This document shows, in pieces, positions 35,169-44,605 of a DNA stretch of 64,000 nucleotides (positions are counted from its first letter, which is position 1; each line of letters starts with the position of its first letter). The stretch comes from SHVO01 sp041905525 (GTDB taxonomy: Bacteria > Pseudomonadota > Alphaproteobacteria > Rhodospirillales > Rhodospirillaceae), in assembly GCA_041905525.1 (NCBI GenBank), contig JAYRKY010000003.1, positions 1 through 64,000 on the forward strand. Reading direction: 5' to 3'. The position numbers and the translations under genes are program-made. The notes below the pieces were generated by a model. It was not told where the DNA came from. It was given only the letters and a program-made list of their open reading frames with translations, and did no database searches.

Positions 35169-38087
35169 TTACATCTTGAACTTCACGCCCGCGCGGAACA
35201 CGCGGCCGAGAATGTCGTAGTTGCCGCCCGCGGGCGTCGGCGCGAAGTCGAAGCTCGAGCCGCCCGGACCGCGCACCGCGATCGCCGGATCGGCATTCGT
35301 GATGTTGCGGACGTTGAGGAACAGCTCGGCCTCGGACTTTTCGCCGAAGTGCATCGTGTAGGCGGTGTTGAAGTCGATATACATCGCGCTCTTGACGCCG
35401 TTGTCATCGACGGTGAGCTGCTGACCGGTTGGGTTCGGGCAACCGGTCTTACATTCGATGTAGGTCGCGACGTTGCGGCCCTTCGAGATCCAGCGGAACG
35501 CGAAGCCGATGTCGATCGGATCCAGCGCGTAGCTGAGGGTCGAATTGACGCGCCAGCTCGGCACGCCGTTGGCGCCGCCGCCGAGCCCGCCGCCCGCGCC
35601 GTTGACGCCGGCATAGTCGATGACCAGCTGGCCCGGGATCCCGGTGTTGACGACGTAGCTGATGAAGTGCGTGGCCAGGAAGCGCAGGCCGAGATTGCCG
35701 TCGAACGAGTCCGACAGACGCGACATCGGCATGCGATAGCTCGCTTCGAAGTCGATCCCCTTCGCGGTTTCGGTCGCGAAGTTTTGAGGTGTGACAGCGA
35801 TCTTGATCAGCGCGGTGGCGCCGCTGCCTTCACGCGTGAAGGATTGGCAGGCGACCGTGTTGCCCTGGAAGCACAGGTTGATCAGGTCCTGCGACCCGGG
35901 GAGATTCACCGCGTCTTTGATCTTGATGCGGTAGTAGTCCACGGACGCGCTGAAACCTTCGAACCACGACGGCTGGTAGACAACGCCGATGCCGGTGTCC
36001 GTGGACTTTTCAGGTCCGAGGTTCGGATTGCCGCGCGTCGTGAACTCGGTATTGGTCGCGAGGTTGCCATTGAACGGATCGGTCAAGGTCGAACGCGACG
36101 TCGAGCCGGCCTGATAGAGGTCGACCAGCGTCGGCGAGCGGATGTTGCGTGATTGCGTCAGGCGGAAGCGAATGTCGTCCACCGGGTTATAAGACGCGCC
36201 CGCCTTCCACGTGGCGACCCAGCCGTACGTGGAATAGTGGGTCGCGCGCACCGCGCCGTTCAGGTCGAGCGAACGGGCCCAGCTGGTGTCTTTGGCCAAG
36301 GGCACAACGGTTTCGGCGAAGAAGTCGTTGACGGTGAAGGCGCCGGAATAAGGCTGACCCGCCGCCTGGAACCAGATGGTCGGATTTGTCTGTTCTTCCG
36401 GGTCCGTGACCTGGCGCATGCGCTCGCGGCGCCATTCATAACCGAACGCCGTCGAGACCGGGCCGGCCCAGGTGGAGAACGGTTCGCCGTTGAAGTTAAG
36501 CGAAGCGACCTTTTGATTGAGACGCTGCAAGTTCCAGCCGTAGCGGCCCTGCAGATATTCGACGGCCGCGGCGCTGTTCACGCCCAGCCCGAACGGATTG
36601 TACGGCACGCAGCCGTTGGTCGGATTGGTGAGGGTCGAGCGGCACACCACGGCGCCGGTCGCGGGGTTACGCACCGCGTCGACGGCGAGGGCATAGCGGA
36701 CGGTGTCCATCGCGCCGATCGACTTCAGGGTGCCAAACGCCTGGCCGACGCCGAACGAAGCATCCCAGTTCCAATCGGTATCTCCGGCGTTGAAGCTGCC
36801 GGTCGCGCCCGTCAGGAAACGAAGAACGCGGCGATCGTAAACGGCGCGGAAGTTATCGAGGTCCCAGTTGAGGGTCCCCATGGTGAACGTCGAGCCGGCC
36901 GCCGCTAGCGCCGGGCGCAAGGAGTCCGGCAGAAAAGCATTGTCGACGTTGAGAACGAGGTTGCCGGGGCGGAAGTTCGGCGCACCCGACGAGTACGAAT
37001 ATAGGTGTCCCCAGGCCGCCTGCGCGTAGACATTGATGTTGTCGGAAATGTCGTAGCTGGCGCGCGTGAAGACGTCCTGACGATTCTGTTGCGGCTGGGC
37101 GGCGACGCCGCGCACGGACACGACATTGAGCGCGTCCCAGCTGCCGCCGCGCATGAGTGCACCGGCGACGATGTCGCCGTAGGCCAGCTGATAGATGGTG
37201 CCGCCCGGGCCGAACGACGTGCCTTTGAGCGGACCCGAGACGATCGTCCCGCCCCAGCTGGCATTGCCGATCGATACCTTGGTCGTGCGGATAATGCTCG
37301 GCTGGCCGTTGCCGGACACGAACGCCGGATTGTTGATGTAGCTGTGCCCTTCGCGCGTCCACGGGCGGTCATAAACCAACAGGCCGTCGTCCCAGGCGTG
37401 CTCGCCGTACAACAGGAAATGGCCCCGCCCGCCGGCGAAGGCAGTCCCGAAGGCCGCGTTGACCTTGTAGTTCGGCACATCGCCGTAGGTTGTCAAACCG
37501 CCGGACACTTCTGTCTTGAGGCCCACAAAGTCGGTATCCAGAACGAAGTTCACGACCCCGGTGAGCGCGTCCGAACCGTAGGCCGCCGAGGCGCCGCCGG
37601 TCACCACGTCCACGCGTTCGATCAGGCTCTGCGGCAATTCGCTGACGTCCACAGCGCCGGTCAGGTTGGAACCGACGGTGCGCTGGCCGTTGAGCAGCAC
37701 GAGGGTGCGCGAAATTCCGAGACCGCGCAGCGAAAGACCGTTGATCGCCGACTGGCCCGAGGTCGTGTTCGCGGCCGACGACTGCGGCGAGGCGCTGTTC
37801 ACCAGAACGGGCAGCTGGTTGATCGAGTCCGCTAGGTTCGAGGTCGCCGCATTGTCCAGCTGCTCCATGCCGATGACCGACACCGGCGTCGGGGCTTCGT
37901 AGCCGTCGCGCACAACGCGCGTACCGGTGACGACGATTTCATCGACGGCGGCCGGGCCTTGAGCCTGCTGCGCTTGCGCGAACGCCGCGCCGCTGAGACA
38001 GGTGGAACCGAGGCAGGCGACAGTCAGAAGCGAGAGCGCCGACCGTGAACGCGAACCGGCGCGTGAAACCCTAGCAAACATGTTCAT
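35169..38087 (-). CDS. TonB-dependent receptor, array member 4
   Basis: 972 residues. Signal peptide LSLLTVACLGSTCLSGAAFA, TonB box DEIVVTGTRVV, plug LADSINQLPVLVNSASPQ and GLGISRTLVLLNGQRTVGS. Cysteine pairs at VCRSTLTNPTNGC, CFQGNTVAC and ECKTGCP. Ends RAGVKFKM. The ATG at 38087 has GGGGAG six bases upstream. It follows the secreted-repeat/GVD-GC protein pair on the same strand after 302 bases, with its own candidate promoter motif at 38262. Probably the outer-membrane partner of that module by analogy with member 5. Confidence 0.92.
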   Translation of the reverse strand: MNMFARVSRAGSRSRSALSLLTVACLGSTCLSGAAFAQAQQAQGPAAVDEIVVTGTRVVRDGYEAPTPVSVIGMEQLDNAATSNLADSINQLPVLVNSASPQSSAANTTSGQSAINGLSLRGLGISRTLVLLNGQRTVGSNLTGAVDVSELPQSLIERVDVVTGGASAAYGSDALTGVVNFVLDTDFVGLKTEVSGGLTTYGDVPNYKVNAAFGTAFAGGRGHFLLYGEHAWDDGLLVYDRPWTREGHSYINNPAFVSGNGQPSIIRTTKVSIGNASWGGTIVSGPLKGTSFGPGGTIYQLAYGDIVAGALMRGGSWDALNVVSVRGVAAQPQQNRQDVFTRASYDISDNINVYAQAAWGHLYSYSSGAPNFRPGNLVLNVDNAFLPDSLRPALAAAGSTFTMGTLNWDLDNFRAVYDRRVLRFLTGATGSFNAGDTDWNWDASFGVGQAFGTLKSIGAMDTVRYALAVDAVRNPATGAVVCRSTLTNPTNGCVPYNPFGLGVNSAAAVEYLQGRYGWNLQRLNQKVASLNFNGEPFSTWAGPVSTAFGYEWRRERMRQVTDPEEQTNPTIWFQAAGQPYSGAFTVNDFFAETVVPLAKDTSWARSLDLNGAVRATHYSTYGWVATWKAGASYNPVDDIRFRLTQSRNIRSPTLVDLYQAGSTSRSTLTDPFNGNLATNTEFTTRGNPNLGPEKSTDTGIGVVYQPSWFEGFSASVDYYRIKIKDAVNLPGSQDLINLCFQGNTVACQSFTREGSGATALIKIAVTPQNFATETAKGIDFEASYRMPMSRLSDSFDGNLGLRFLATHFISYVVNTGIPGQLVIDYAGVNGAGGGLGGGANGVPSWRVNSTLSYALDPIDIGFAFRWISKGRNVATYIECKTGCPNPTGQQLTVDDNGVKSAMYIDFNTAYTMHFGEKSEAELFLNVRNITNADPAIAVRGPGGSSFDFAPTPAGGNYDILGRVFRAGVKFKM

Positions 38088-38389
38088 GTAAACTCCCCAT
38101 GATAAACGGAAGAGCGCGGCCGCGCCCTTCGCGAAGCGTCGACAAACGGCGCACCCAAGGCCCAAAGGCTCGGGAACACCGTATAAATTTGTTCTGTTGT
38201 TCTCCCCCCGCGGGCGGCCACGTGCTCCCACGCCGCCCACGCGGCATCAGCCTTGATTGGCAGAATGAACGGTCAGGTAAACGGATTCAAGCGCAGGGCC
38301 CGGCGGGACCCGGTCCGCGGCCTTATTCCTTCCGACTGTGGCTTTTGGGACAGCCGCTAAAGGTTAAAAACCGTAGTGATTCAAAACCT
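38088..38389. other. Non-coding interval between GVD-GC gene 1 and array TBDR 4
   Basis: 302 bases without a gene. It contains the shared 19-base motif (38262-38280) and an imperfect GC-rich stem-loop (about 38208-38244) that would lie in the TBDR leader. Confidence 0.55.
38262..38280 (-). promoter_or_regulatory. Shared 19-base motif upstream of array TBDR 4
   Basis: AGAATGAACGGTCAGGTAA, about 180 bases before the start codon, matching the motifs before members 1 and 2. Confidence 0.5.
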
Positions 38390-39505
38390 TTACTGACGCC
38401 CGGCCCGCGCCTCCGGCGCCCCCGGTTGGCCGGACGCGGCCTCGGCCGTCTTGGCATCATCACCATGGTCGATAAAGACCTGGATCATGTTGAACTGGAG
38501 CGCAGAGGAGATGGCGGTCATTTTGCCGTCCTTGTCCGGATAGCCGTCCGCCAGCCGGTTCAGTTCCCGATAGAATCGCGGGGCGTCGTGCTGCCCATAG
38601 CTAAAGTGATGCGTCGACCACGTGGTGGCGTGGGCATACATCTTTTCGACATCCGCGTAGCCGGCCAGGATGCCTTCCGCGCGCTCAGGCGCGAGGCGCA
38701 GCTTGAACCGCGCGCCCTTCATCAAGAGATAATCGGGGACCGGCGGGAAGACTTCCCATGGCACCATCATGGACTCGATCGGATCGGTCAGGAGTGTGCC
38801 GTTCTCGATCTTGCCCTTGACGCGGCGAATAAGCGACTTGCCGAACTTCATGTCGGGACGTTGCGTGCCGCCGGGCACCACGAGGGCGCCGGAAGCATCT
38901 TGCATCAACGGATCCATGCCGCGGTAGAACGTGACCGTCACATCCGGATCGTTCGCGAGATCATCGACCTCGCTGATTTCGATCATCGTGCGATTGAAGG
39001 CGTAGTCGCGGACCTGCTTGGTGGCGAAGAAGAAGATCGCCCCGTCCGGGCCGCGATAGATGCGCGCGCACCCGATGACGCGGAAGAGATTGTTGTCGAC
39101 CCCCTTCTCGCCGTCAGGATCGGTGAAGTCCCCGTCCTTGACCTTGCCGTCGAGATTGACGCCGTTTGAGATCTTTCCGCCGGCGTGGTGGTAGGGAAGA
39201 CTGTCTTCGACATCGAGCGGAAAATATTTGAACCCTTCGCGCGCGAGTTGCGTATCGAGCACGGTCTTGCCCTTGCCGTCGCCGTAGTACGACTTGAACA
39301 CTTCGCGCGGACCATAATCATTCAAGCCGTTCGGGCACTCCGACTTGGCGTCGGCGGTCTGATACACCGACCAATGCATGGTCACCGTGGCATAACTGAT
39401 GGTGCGATTACGCAGCGGCCCTTGCATGGTGTCGTCCGCGGACGCGCCGTGCGCACAGAGCGCGACAGTGGCCGCCGCACACAATGTTTGAACCTTACGC
39501 AGCAT
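38390..39505 (-). CDS. Secreted protein of an unrecognised family (GVD-GC family, copy 1)
   Basis: 371 residues, not assigned to a family I know. A signal peptide ends near HGASADD (about 23). Features: Asp/Gly-rich centre (DPDGEKGVDNNLFRVIGC, then ARIYRG), a DVTVTFYRG segment, RPDMKFGKSLIRRVKGKI, and a hydrophobic C-terminal third. The copy at 43383 shares GVDxxxxRxxGCxRxxRG, DVTVTF and the RPD-to-GGY/AGY tail, at the same order and spacing, so the two are homologous. The gene starts 16 bases after the secreted-repeat gene 1 stop. Predicted periplasmic or surface-exposed; the acidic DPDG loop could bind a metal such as calcium, which is a guess. Confidence 0.75.
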   Translation of the reverse strand: MLRKVQTLCAAATVALCAHGASADDTMQGPLRNRTISYATVTMHWSVYQTADAKSECPNGLNDYGPREVFKSYYGDGKGKTVLDTQLAREGFKYFPLDVEDSLPYHHAGGKISNGVNLDGKVKDGDFTDPDGEKGVDNNLFRVIGCARIYRGPDGAIFFFATKQVRDYAFNRTMIEISEVDDLANDPDVTVTFYRGMDPLMQDASGALVVPGGTQRPDMKFGKSLIRRVKGKIENGTLLTDPIESMMVPWEVFPPVPDYLLMKGARFKLRLAPERAEGILAGYADVEKMYAHATTWSTHHFSYGQHDAPRFYRELNRLADGYPDKDGKMTAISSALQFNMIQVFIDHGDDAKTAEAASGQPGAPEARAGRQ

Positions 39506-39521
39506 TGCTCTCTCCCGCAGC

Positions 39522-40892
39522 TTAGTAAGTGTTTCCGAAAAAATCGTCGCGCAGCCAGAACGCGGTGAACCCGTTGCGGCGTCCGCGATGCTCGCCGCGC
39601 GCAATCCCGAACGTATCGCCGGGCCTTTGATCACGGGCATAAGTGTACACGGGGCGGTCGCGATACGCCCACACGCGGAGGGATCCCGCCGCGCCTGCGG
39701 GCGCAAGACGGCCCGTCATCGGATCGATGGTAATGACGCTCCAGCTGCGGTTGTCGGACTTCGCGCCCGCCGCCGCGATCACGTAAGGCCATGTCGCCAG
39801 GCAGCGCGCCGCATTGCCGCCGCCGCAAATCGCAAGACGATATTGTTGCGGCGCGCCGGGATGATCGCAGGCCAGCTGATCGGCGGAATCGTCGCCGCAG
39901 TTGTAGGTGTAAATGGTTTTTCCGTTTTCATCGGCGAGCACGATGCCGGCCAGGGTCTCCTGCTGCGTGAACTGCTTCGGCGGCGCCGGAGAGAGTTGCA
40001 GATAGAGGTTATGCCAGCCCGCTTCATCACTGCCCTTGAGGCTTCGGATGTCGTAGTCGAGCGCGTAGGTGTACAGCGGGCGCTTGCGGAAGGCCCACTG
40101 GTAGACCCCCGGCGAACGTTCGAAGGTCGACCACTCGCCCTGGCCCTTCGCCGAGACAGGCGCCAGCATCGGCGCCCATGTACGCGCGCAGACTTCGTCG
40201 CAGTTGGATTTGTTCGCGCCGTCGCGGTCGGACACATAGACCGAGAAATTTTTGTCGTTGAGAAGCTGACGGCCGACGGTGGTCGTCAAAACGGAAAATC
40301 CAGGGGGGATCGCTGAGGGCGCTTGCGCCGGACGGCGCGTTGCCGGTCCGTCGTTTCCGCCACCGCTCTCGCGCGTGGTCCCCGCCATGACATCGCCAGG
40401 CACTTTGTCGAGGACTGAGGTGTAAAGCGCGTGACCGTCGTACGCCCACTGCCTCTTTCCGTCCTTGCGCGTGATGATGGTGAAATCGCCGATGGGCTTG
40501 GCCTCGTCGGCGGCAAACACGGGAGGCCACTCCTCGGCGCACGACTTCCGTGTCGCCAGGTCCGGCAACTCGAGGCCCGGCGGATACGGGCTCATGAGAC
40601 CGGCGGTATGCGTCGTCTTTTCGAAGGTGCAGTCGGACTGATTCTTTGAATCGCCGGTCACGCCGTTGCGCAAGGTATCGTGCGGCCACGTGTAGAGCGT
40701 CATGCCTTTTTCGTTGGCGAACACCGGTCCTTCGAGTTCGGTGTATTCGACCCGGAAGCCCGCTGGCATGGGGACGTGGAGATACGCTTCGCGGTCCGCC
40801 GGCACCAATGTCCGCCCGGTCTCGGCCGCCGACGCCCCGCCCGCCAAAAGGCTAAAAAGAAGAAGCGTTCCTAGCTTTTGTACGCTGTGCAT
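39522..40892 (-). CDS. COG4315/PF03640-type secreted-repeat protein, copy 1
   Basis: 456 residues after a signal peptide (LLAGGASAAETG). It has at least three repeats of the secreted-repeat type. Each repeat runs: an LYT strand (GMTLYTW, FSVYVSDRD, GKTIYTYNC), a cysteine-containing turn with Trp (CAEEWPPV, CDEVCARTWAPM, CLATWPYV), then QWAY and a second LYT segment ending PGD (QWAYDGHALYT, YQWAFRKRPLYTYALD, RVWAYRDRPVYTYARD). Function of the family is unknown. The ATG at 40892 gives a standard signal peptide; one three codons upstream leaves no room for a ribosome site. It heads an operon with the GVD-GC gene 1. Confidence 0.85.
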   Translation of the reverse strand: MHSVQKLGTLLLFSLLAGGASAAETGRTLVPADREAYLHVPMPAGFRVEYTELEGPVFANEKGMTLYTWPHDTLRNGVTGDSKNQSDCTFEKTTHTAGLMSPYPPGLELPDLATRKSCAEEWPPVFAADEAKPIGDFTIITRKDGKRQWAYDGHALYTSVLDKVPGDVMAGTTRESGGGNDGPATRRPAQAPSAIPPGFSVLTTTVGRQLLNDKNFSVYVSDRDGANKSNCDEVCARTWAPMLAPVSAKGQGEWSTFERSPGVYQWAFRKRPLYTYALDYDIRSLKGSDEAGWHNLYLQLSPAPPKQFTQQETLAGIVLADENGKTIYTYNCGDDSADQLACDHPGAPQQYRLAICGGGNAARCLATWPYVIAAAGAKSDNRSWSVITIDPMTGRLAPAGAAGSLRVWAYRDRPVYTYARDQRPGDTFGIARGEHRGRRNGFTAFWLRDDFFGNTY

Positions 40893-41152
40893 CCGGCCCA
40901 TCCCTCACCGATACCCGGGCAATGCCGGTGACGCTGCGAAGCCGGCAGTATGACCCGAACCCTGCGGCTGACAAGCCTCACCCGCACCCGCAGGTCTTCC
41001 GCGCCCCACCTGCCGAACGGGCATCAGGCAGCGGAAAGTCATATATTATCTTTAATTATCAATAGATTAAACGTGCGGAGCGCGACGCGGCCTGCGCCTG
41101 CAGCCTCAGATTGCCAGTGCGCCCGCGAAACAGCTTCCCCTATTGTGCGCGC

Positions 41153-42013
41153 ATGACCGACACCACCTCCGGCGTGATCGCCAGTTATTACGACAATCTT
41201 TCCCGCTTTCTCGATCTCGCCCGGCGGGTCGGCCGGGGCGGCGGCTCGCAACAGGGCTCGACGCATCGGTTCTTGGCAGGGGTCGCCGGCGAGGCCGACG
41301 ATCCGGCGGCCGGGCCGCAGCGTCTCGATCGTCTTGTACTCGAGGCCGCGCTCGCGGCCGGTCTTGCGACGTCGCCGCGCGTGGTCGACGCCGGTTGCGG
41401 CTTGGGCGGCACCATCTTTCACTGGCAGCGCACAGTGGGCGGCCGCTACGACGGTTTGACTCTCAGCCCGGAGCAAGCAAAGCGTGCGACGGAGGACGCG
41501 GCCCGGCGCGGCCTTGCGCACGACTGCACCTTCCATGTGCGCAGCTATCATGCCGGCCTCGAAGGCCCATACGACGCGGCCATCGCGATCGAGTCCCTCG
41601 CCCACAGTCCGGATCCGGCGGACGCGATCTCCAATCTCGCGCGCGCCCTCGCGCCCAAGGGTCTCTTTGTGATCGTCGACGATATGCCCGAGCCCGCAGC
41701 TGAGGCCGCGCTCTTGCGCGGATTCAAGGCGGGTTGGCGGACACCTGCATTGCTCGACCATGCCGGCTTTCAACGCGCGCTTTCGGCCGCGGGTCTGCAG
41801 ATTGTACGAGATGTCGATCTGACGGCCCGTCTTCGTCCGCGGCCGCTTGCGTGGCTGAAGATTTTACTCGCTGTCTTCGGCGCGCTACGCGCCCTGGCCC
41901 CGAGCCGCGGCGCGCTCGATGTGCTGGATGCGCTCCGCGGCGGTTTTTTTCTGGAAGCGCTCTACCGTACCAATGGCATGCGCTACCGCATGATCGTGGC
42001 GGCGAAGGGCTAG
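41153..42013 (+). CDS. SAM-dependent methyltransferase, tocopherol/cyclopropane-synthase-like class
   Basis: 286 residues. Motif I VVDAGCGLGGTIFHW, post-I region YDGLTLSPEQAKRA (the LSPEQ pattern of small-molecule and sterol/tocopherol-type methyltransferases), motif II YDAAIAIESLAHS, motif III APKGLFVIVDDM. The substrate is unknown. It is the only plus-strand gene between the two copies of the secreted-repeat module, which is why it is notable; nothing in its sequence ties it to them. Its TAG stop shares CTAG with the stop of the convergent gene. A 250-base AT-rich leader region precedes it. Confidence 0.85.
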   Translation: MTDTTSGVIASYYDNLSRFLDLARRVGRGGGSQQGSTHRFLAGVAGEADDPAAGPQRLDRLVLEAALAAGLATSPRVVDAGCGLGGTIFHWQRTVGGRYDGLTLSPEQAKRATEDAARRGLAHDCTFHVRSYHAGLEGPYDAAIAIESLAHSPDPADAISNLARALAPKGLFVIVDDMPEPAAEAALLRGFKAGWRTPALLDHAGFQRALSAAGLQIVRDVDLTARLRPRPLAWLKILLAVFGALRALAPSRGALDVLDALRGGFFLEALYRTNGMRYRMIVAAKG

Positions 42014-43356
42014 GGCAGCGCTACCGCCCAAAGAAGTGCAGGTATCCCATCCTGCGGGGTGCCGATGTCGATCACGCGCGAGGGTGTTTTTTCGTCGTTA
42101 AAGTAAACGTCGTAGTGATCGTGGCCGTTCATGTCGCCCGGCTGCGCGTCGCCCGCGAAAGTCCAGAGCGCGTAGTCCTTGTATGTCCATTGAAGATTGC
42201 CGTCGGGCCGCGCGATCGTGGACCAGAAGCCGTGAGGCTTGGCGTCGCGCGGCGCAATAAAGGGTTTCCACGCGGTTTCGCAGGCGTCGGCGCACTTGAT
42301 ATTGATTCCGATATCTCGCCCGACCGCCGGACGTGCAGGTTGCCCGTTGCGAAGGCTGTGGCCCCCGCCCGACTGATTGATATAAGCGTCGCGCCGATAC
42401 AACGTTTGACCTTTCACCGTCGCGAGTACACGGCCCTGGCCGGGCGTCGTCTGCACGGAAACATCGCTCGGCATATAAAAGCGGCTCACCGCGGCGACCG
42501 AAAAGTCCTTCTCGACATTCAGTCCATTGGCATCGCCGGGGATCACATCGCCGTCAAAAGTGTAGAGACCTTTGCCCTTATAGGTCCACTGCGTGACGCC
42601 GTCCTCTCGCAGGACCGTGCCGAAATCCCCGACGGCCTTCGTGACCTGCGGCGCACTTGCGGGACGCCATTTGACAGACGCAGGTGAGGGTTTTTTCGCC
42701 TCGCTTTCGGCAATGTACAAAGTGTGGCCGCGATGGTTGACGACCGCGAAGGCAAATGCGTCCGGCACTTCGCGCACGGAAAGACCGGCCGGTATTTGAA
42801 TCTCGACAGGATAAGCCAGCGCGACGGACCAATCCGGGGGAAGCGGTTCATCCTTGCCAGCGGAGTTCAAACCGCTTCCACGTACACCGCCCCCAACCCA
42901 TTGTCCGGCGCCGTTCATCCGGCGCCCGCCAAATCGTGCGGGACTGGCGCCATAGACGGAGCCGGGGTCGACATCCTTGACGTAGGTGTAAAGGGGCCGC
43001 GATTTATAGGCCCATTGCTTCGCCCCACCCTCGCGGACGATCACGCTCCAATGGCCCGTGGGCGCCGCGTAGGCAGGCGCCAGAGCAGGCAACCATGTTT
43101 TCGCGCATTCGCCGGTACAGACCGACTTACCGGGCGGATCTTTCTTATACGTGTAGAGGGTCATGCCGCGCGGGTCGGTAAAGGCGATCTGCTCGCGCGC
43201 CAGGTAGCCCGCCGTCGACTTGCCGGTGTCGTACCCTTGGTCCTTGCCAAGCGGCTGCAGCGTGATTCCCGCGGGCGTCGCGTCTTGCGCAATGGCGGCG
43301 GTGGACAGGATGGCGACGGTTAAAACGAGCGCTGCGGTTCCGGCGATCCTCATCAT
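42010..43356 (-). CDS. COG4315/PF03640-type secreted-repeat protein, copy 2
   Basis: 448 residues. Signal peptide MMRIAGTAALVLTVAIL to AIAQD. Three repeats on the same plan as copy 1: GMTLYTYKK with CTGECAKTWLPA and KQWAYKSRPLYTYVKD; GHTLYIAES with TQWTYKGKGLYTFDGD and PGD (cysteines absent in this unit); GQTLYRRDA with CADACETAWKPF and LQWTYKDYALWTFAGD. The C-x3-C turns could form disulfides. Last gene of the TBDR 5 - GVD-GC 2 - repeat 2 operon, starting 26 bases after the preceding stop. Start ATG at 43356 preserves a good signal peptide; longer frames upstream lie over the neighbouring gene. Confidence 0.85.
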   Translation of the reverse strand: MMRIAGTAALVLTVAILSTAAIAQDATPAGITLQPLGKDQGYDTGKSTAGYLAREQIAFTDPRGMTLYTYKKDPPGKSVCTGECAKTWLPALAPAYAAPTGHWSVIVREGGAKQWAYKSRPLYTYVKDVDPGSVYGASPARFGGRRMNGAGQWVGGGVRGSGLNSAGKDEPLPPDWSVALAYPVEIQIPAGLSVREVPDAFAFAVVNHRGHTLYIAESEAKKPSPASVKWRPASAPQVTKAVGDFGTVLREDGVTQWTYKGKGLYTFDGDVIPGDANGLNVEKDFSVAAVSRFYMPSDVSVQTTPGQGRVLATVKGQTLYRRDAYINQSGGGHSLRNGQPARPAVGRDIGINIKCADACETAWKPFIAPRDAKPHGFWSTIARPDGNLQWTYKDYALWTFAGDAQPGDMNGHDHYDVYFNDEKTPSRVIDIGTPQDGIPALLWAVALP

Positions 43357-43382
43357 TGCAGATATCCTTTTTCCTCGTCGCA

Positions 43383-44507
43383 TCAGCGCGCCGCATTTTC
43401 CTGCGGACGGCTGCTCACAGCGAAAGCGGGAACAGCCTCCACATAGTACGTGACGGAGATCGTCGTGTTTTCGCCGCTCGCCGGATCCGGATCGCCGTCG
43501 GCATGTCGTCGCAACAGGTAGAAAATGCCGGGGATGTCGCCGGTGATACAAACCTCACGCGTACCGCTGCTCCCGATCCCGAAGTACAGTTCACGCCATG
43601 ACTGATAGCCGCCCAGCATTCCATTCATGCCGCCGTCCGCGTTCAGGTTCAAACGCAGATGGAGCCGCTTCAGTTTTAATTCCGGCGTCACCAGCGGGTT
43701 TTGCATCATCCGGAAGTCGGAGGTTCCCGGCATTGCCAACATGATGACGCCCTCTTTCACCCGGGCTTTGTAGACATTGTGCGATCGCGGGTCGGGATCG
43801 ATCCGATAAGTCACGTCGGGGCGCGGCGAGGAGTCTGTATTCGAGGCCAGATGCTCGACGGCGCGATTGAAGGTCACCGTTACATCTCCATCGCGAGAAA
43901 GATCCTCGCCTTCGACCGTGATAAGCCACGCAGGTTGCGAATCGCGAAGCTGGCCCCAAGCCCAATCCCAAAACGTCGGACGCCCCTTCAACGATCCTCG
44001 AAACGTGCGCATGCAGCCAAGCGCGCGGTAAGCCTGGTGATCGACGCCGCGCTGGCCCGTCTCGGGATCGACAAATCCGTCGGGATCGTTGGGCCCGCTT
44101 TGATCCATATCGAAGCCGTACGCCAAGCGGCCGTCGAGGGCATTGAGCTTCGGGTCGATCACGGCGGTGGGATGAGCGTAGGCGTTGACCGGCTTTCCCT
44201 CGATCCGCCCGCGATTCATCATGATCGATCCGATGGGGCCGTTCCCGTCGTCCTCCTTCCGCTTCATCTCGGCAATCTCGGCATCGGAGTAGCCAAGATC
44301 TTTGAGATTGAGAAGATACTGCTCCTCGATGGTGGGATTAACTCCCTTGGAGCAGTCGCCGTCCGCGGATGTTGTCGCTTGCGCAAAGAACGAGACGACG
44401 AACGTGCGGCTGTCAGCTTTCGCGGTGACGGGCGCGCAGACCAAGGCGGCCGCGGCAAGCGGCGCGTGCCAGGAAATTGCCGAACCAACCTTGGACCAGA
44501 TGCGCAT
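43383..44507 (-). CDS. Secreted protein of an unrecognised family (GVD-GC family, copy 2)
   Basis: 374 residues; signal peptide VCAPVTAKADS (about 32). Homologue of the product at 38390: shares DPETGQRGVDHQAYRALGC with MRTFRG, GDVTVTFNRAV and SPRPDVTYRIDP, and a C-terminal GGYQSWRELYFGIG matching GYADVEKMY in copy 1. A Lys/Glu/Asp-rich helix lies near residue 70 (LGYSDAEIAEMKRKEDD). The end has a cysteine in TREVCITGDIPG. Lies 98 bases after TBDR 5 and 26 bases before secreted-repeat 2. Function unknown; exported and probably works with the TBDR and repeat protein. Confidence 0.75.
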   Translation of the reverse strand: MRIWSKVGSAISWHAPLAAAALVCAPVTAKADSRTFVVSFFAQATTSADGDCSKGVNPTIEEQYLLNLKDLGYSDAEIAEMKRKEDDGNGPIGSIMMNRGRIEGKPVNAYAHPTAVIDPKLNALDGRLAYGFDMDQSGPNDPDGFVDPETGQRGVDHQAYRALGCMRTFRGSLKGRPTFWDWAWGQLRDSQPAWLITVEGEDLSRDGDVTVTFNRAVEHLASNTDSSPRPDVTYRIDPDPRSHNVYKARVKEGVIMLAMPGTSDFRMMQNPLVTPELKLKRLHLRLNLNADGGMNGMLGGYQSWRELYFGIGSSGTREVCITGDIPGIFYLLRRHADGDPDPASGENTTISVTYYVEAVPAFAVSSRPQENAAR

Positions 44508-44605
44508 TTAGAACGCTCCCGAGGCCTCAAAATAACAAAACTGGCCCGTCCCGAGAAAGTGGCTTCGGCTCATGGACGCGGGCCCCGGGCGCTCTCGCGC
44601 CGCAC

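Noticed and set aside
39522..43356. Secreted-repeat proteins as cytochromes because of their paired cysteines
   Set aside because: The pairs are C-x3-C with no following His; no CxxCH haem site is present.
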